From contig OZ026517.1 in NCBI GenBank assembly GCA_964019695.1, forward strand, positions 53,189,672 through 53,253,671: 64,000 nucleotides of DNA, read 5' to 3'. This stretch comes from Loripinus fragilis. Its lineage: Eukaryota; Mollusca; Bivalvia; Lucinida; Lucinidae. Shown here piece by piece: positions 60,536-64,000 of this stretch. The translations under genes were made by a program, and so were the position numbers. The notes below the pieces were generated by a model that saw only the letters and a list, made by a program, of their open reading frames with translations, did no database searches and had not been told where the DNA came from. Each line of letters starts with the position of its first letter. The first letter of the stretch is position 1.

Positions 60536-63345
60536 TATATTTGTATATATATATTCTAACACACCTCACCTTTTGAGCCCACGGTAACAAACTGTGATAT
60601 ATCGGACAATAATTCACAGCTAAAGTGTGTGATAGCTTACGTCACTGGAAAATGACGCCATTCATGGCGTAAGACGGTGTAACGTCGTTTTTACGCTTGA
60701 CAGTCGGGACGCGTAGTGAAGGCGTATGAATATTATCAAACATGCATAGCAACAAAAACGTTGGAATTTTTCGGCTTTCTCGGCGAAGCGAGGAATGACA
60801 CCCCAAATTTAACGCTCTTTGCGCTCCTACTGTGAAAGACGTTACAATTACATGTAAACGTATGCGACGTAGTCTAAGTATTGGCGGGAGTCCTTCAATG
60901 CAATGGCGGAAAGTTGGAAGAAGCTGAAGACTTCGAATGCGTTTTCGTCGTTTATTGTGTGTTAGAACCGAATCGTCGGTCAGTTGTACTAAGATAAATC
61001 ACTCGCGCTGCGCGCTCGTGATTTGATCTTCTTTACAACTGACCTCCAAACAGTGAATTATTACTCAACAATTCACTGCTGGAGCTGATCTATTTATTAA
61101 ATAACGTTCATGGTCTGACGTCATAATATTTCATTATTTCATATCTGTGCTGTATCTTCCTAATGCTGCGAGCGGACTGCCCTACCCTAACCCCACGTGG
61201 GAAGAAGAGGTAGAATTTCTACATGCTCTCACCAGCAGGCCGTTCACACATAGGCATGTTCACAAGCTAGAATTTTAAGCCTTCAAAAAAGTTGCCTGAC
61301 TTTTCTGCACATTCAAAAAAGCTTTTTATAGAACCTCAACTCGGTGTTCCCATCCCAGGAGTGTTTACTCACTCTTTTAATTATGTCCAATCTAACTGTT
61401 TCGACAGAATAGAATTTAAACGACTTAGGAAAACTGAAGTGCTCTATACCAAATCCAGCGTTTAACTGAATATCTCATATTGTAAAGTGTTCACTCCCAA
61501 TTTTCGCACATGCAAAAAAATACTTATGGCCCTCACATACCAGATATACATGTTCAGTTAAAGATATAAATTTCCCGCTATACATTGTTACCCGAGAATT
61601 AGTAATTGTCTCTAAATTATTTTTAAAAACAACTTTTTTGAGAAATCTATGATTCAGGACCCGTTTATGACCATTAGACAGAGTGTAAGAACATCCAAGC
61701 TTTATATTAAGCTTAAAGATTCTGAAACGGAGTCATGAACCATAAACTGATATACGAGACCTGTTTCATGTTTATTTGAACAAATGTGAATTTCATTTTT
61801 CGAGGTTGCAGGTAAATAAAATAAATAACTTTTGCTTTCTCTCAAATAACGGACGTGTCCCTTGTATGACCAAATAGACAAATAGGCAATTTAAAGCATA
61901 ACCCCAAAATACACGCCCCCCACCCCCCCCTTTTTTACTGATTTTAAGAGCTAAAACGGGTGTATTTCTAATGAAAATGCGTATAAAAGTGTTCAAATTT
62001 ATTTTAAGTTTAGAGGAGCATTCAGTCTATTATTCAAACGAAAAACAGCTTCTGTGTGCCTGCTTTTGCTTGACAACTGGGCTTTATAAGTTCTACCATA
62101 CGTGTGCCCAAATGGGCATTCCATGTATAAAATGTGTCCTGGAAGAATTGTGAAAAACAAATTCTCAAAACCCACAGCCGCTACAAGTCCCTAAATAGAT
62201 CAAGAATATATCACCGATAAAACTGATCATCAACTATTGCATTCGTGTATTTTGTTTACAATTTAGTGTTGCTTTGGAAACTGTAAAGCCCAAAATTTGA
62301 TGTTTAAGTTGCTTAAAAAAGTAAATATCCAACGGAAATGCTTTATTTCTTAGCAGAACACGCTTTACTCATTTATGTACAATTTATAATAAGTTCCAAG
62401 AGAAAAACTTCCCCCTTTCAAGAAAAATGGTTCAAGAACGATTTTGGATATTTCGTTTCAGACAGCAATTTTAAACGCTTTAATTTTGACTTCTCATCTT
62501 CAGAGACTGCTTTAATCCAGCGAATGAAGTTAAGAGCTATCTTCTTGGTGACTGCGCATTCCTGGAGATCCGATTAACCAATGTAAATTTATTATTACTA
62601 ACTATAATAAAAAAATAAATGAGATATGGCAATTTCAAATTTGTTTAAATAAACATGAAACACCTCTTGAACTTGTAGTAATGACCAATTCAAAAAATAA
62701 GGACATATTCTACTAAATACTCCCCATGTTGAAATCTGTTCAATGCTTTGCATACAGTTTGTTTTATGCATGTGCTATCCATTTTTGAAATGAAAAGGAT
62801 ATGTCACCGTGCTTATTTGTTCATAATCTCATCTGGAAGTTTTCCCCTTTTGACCAATTTTCTAAACAGATTAAAGAATAACACTAGTCCTAAATATCGA
62901 GCTAAACGTGTTGTAATCTTCAGCCAGCTTCTTTCTATTAACTTAAATTATTGCCCATGATCTCAAACCTTTAAGAAAATGTGCAAGTTTATTTGTTATC
63001 CCAAGTTTTAACAAAATACTGCATGATATATTCTGGAAATTCGACGAACATTGGAATTTGTTTTTAGGTTAAATCATATATTAGAAAATCTGATGTTGAA
63101 AATCTTAAGAATTTATTTTGATTTCATGGACTATTATAATACGTTTCGGAAAAAAAAATCTGGGGTCACCGAACTAATTCTCTTTCAGGTGGGCCAAATT
63201 TAACCCCACTCCCATAGGTTTCATGCATAATTCAATATAAAAAGTTTCGGAATTAGCATTTCAGTCGTTTTGATGATGCCATTTTACTAATTTGAAGCAA
63301 TTTAACATTAAAATACTAAAAAAGGAAAGGAAAAACACTCTAAAA
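60536..63345. other. Gene-free stretch with a hairpin
   Basis: GGTCAGTTGTACTAAGATAA (60979) pairs with the complement ending GACC at 61044, around a CG-rich palindromic loop (TCGCGCTGCGCGCTC). A second stem CAGTGAATTATT / AACAATTCACTG lies at 61050-61078. No gene was recognised in the rest. Confidence 0.5.
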
Positions 63346-63352
63346 ATAGGTG

Positions 63353-63425
63353 CGCACCCAGGAATCGATCCAGGTTCTCTTGTTTCTTAGCCAGACACGC
63401 TGACCACTAGACCACGAGGACAGGT
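63353..63425 (-). repeat. tRNA-like sequence with Pol III boxes
   Basis: On the minus strand, TGGTCTAGTGG (A-box-like) and GGATCGATTCC (B-box-like, one mismatch) are separated by about 35 bases. The T-arm stem forms with G-U pairs, but acceptor and anticodon stems do not fold, so this is more likely a SINE head or tRNA pseudogene than a working tRNA. Confidence 0.5.
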
Positions 63426-64000
63426 CGTGCGCCACTTTAAATAACCATGCAAGAAGAAGAGACTCGGCCACTTTCGTATTTGTAACAAGAGGAATATGTA
63501 CACAGTTTGATTTCGTCTGAGCTACATTTTTCTGTCTTTGGTACTGAGACAATCGGTTCTGATAAAAGGACAATAAATATTTCGGACACACTTTGATTAC
63601 TTAATTTTGTCAAGAAAATGTCGAAGCATTGATATGACATAATGACATAATTTCTGAAAGCTGTGTTGATCCGAATCCGTAAATGGTCGAAAGACAAGAC
63701 CCAGACAACTTTACCTGTTTCCTGACGCGAGAATGATGCGTATAAAAATTAGCCGCATATGTCTTTAAGAAACAATACATTGATACACTGAAAGATTTGA
63801 AGAGCAAAAGAAATTAATACCTCTTAGGCTGTAGTCCAGACCAGCGGATCTCGCAAAAAAGTGATAGATGCTTACCCCGAAAGTAACAAAGCTGATTTTT
63901 TGCACAAAGTATATTTTATTTGAACATTCGGCAATACAAAACCACTGTATAGCAATTCATTGCGGATAGAAACTTGCCGAAATAAAGCGACCTTTGTACG

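Noticed and set aside
63353..63425. Functional tRNA gene on the minus strand
   Set aside because: A-box and B-box look good, but acceptor and anticodon stems do not pair.

Overview
The window looks like nuclear DNA from a bivalve mollusc. Three things support this: AT-rich sequence with long gene-free stretches, very many short inverted-repeat DNA transposons and tRNA-derived SINEs, and a cluster of short secreted C1q-domain genes (a family strongly expanded in bivalves). No prokaryotic operons, rRNA genes or CRISPR arrays are seen. The species call is inference.

Only the C1q-like genes are convincing host coding sequence, and all are on the + strand. Gene 1 contributes a C1q-domain exon (10418-10878); its first exon is not in the window. 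Gene 2 is complete: a signal-peptide/coiled-coil exon (31651-31810), a 13.6-kb intron, and a C1q exon (45424-45857) with a polyadenylation signal 17 bases past the stop. Gene 3 contributes only its first exon (53652-53817), with a donor site; its C1q exon must lie beyond 64000. All observed exon junctions are phase 1, and the two C1q exons are about two thirds identical in protein, so this is a tandem family. The predicted products are small secreted coiled-coil C1q proteins, which in bivalves act as soluble recognition molecules in haemolymph.

Layout. 0.45-4.4 kb: a very large imperfect foldback. 4.4-5.6 kb: nested repeats. 8.6-12.3 kb: direct repeats bracketing the gene 1 exon, with a minisatellite in the intron just upstream. 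12.5-14.3 kb: a 130-bp (TA)n tract, a decayed Tc1-type DD34E transposase and a 284-bp MITE. 15-31 kb: MITEs, SINEs, a degenerate GT-rich minisatellite (about 17.1-17.6 kb) and a 940-bp mariner-type element with five X-box (RFX-site-like) palindromes. 31.3-45.9 kb: gene 2, its first exon sandwiched between two copies of one MITE family and its intron filled with inverted-repeat elements. 45.9-47.1 kb: four inverted-repeat elements in a row behind gene 2. 53.6-64 kb: gene 3 first exon and intron, holding a 1.4-kb foldback, a minisatellite split by a 2.2-kb transposon, and a second decayed Tc1/mariner element.

The strongest leads are the X-box-carrying mariner element, the inverted pair of Pol III-like units at 36.8-37.9 kb, the long hairpin just upstream of the gene 2 C1q exon, the duplicated GATA motifs beside a MITE in the gene 2 promoter, and the minisatellite shared by two C1q introns. 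Boundaries of repeats were found by eye and are approximate unless stated.
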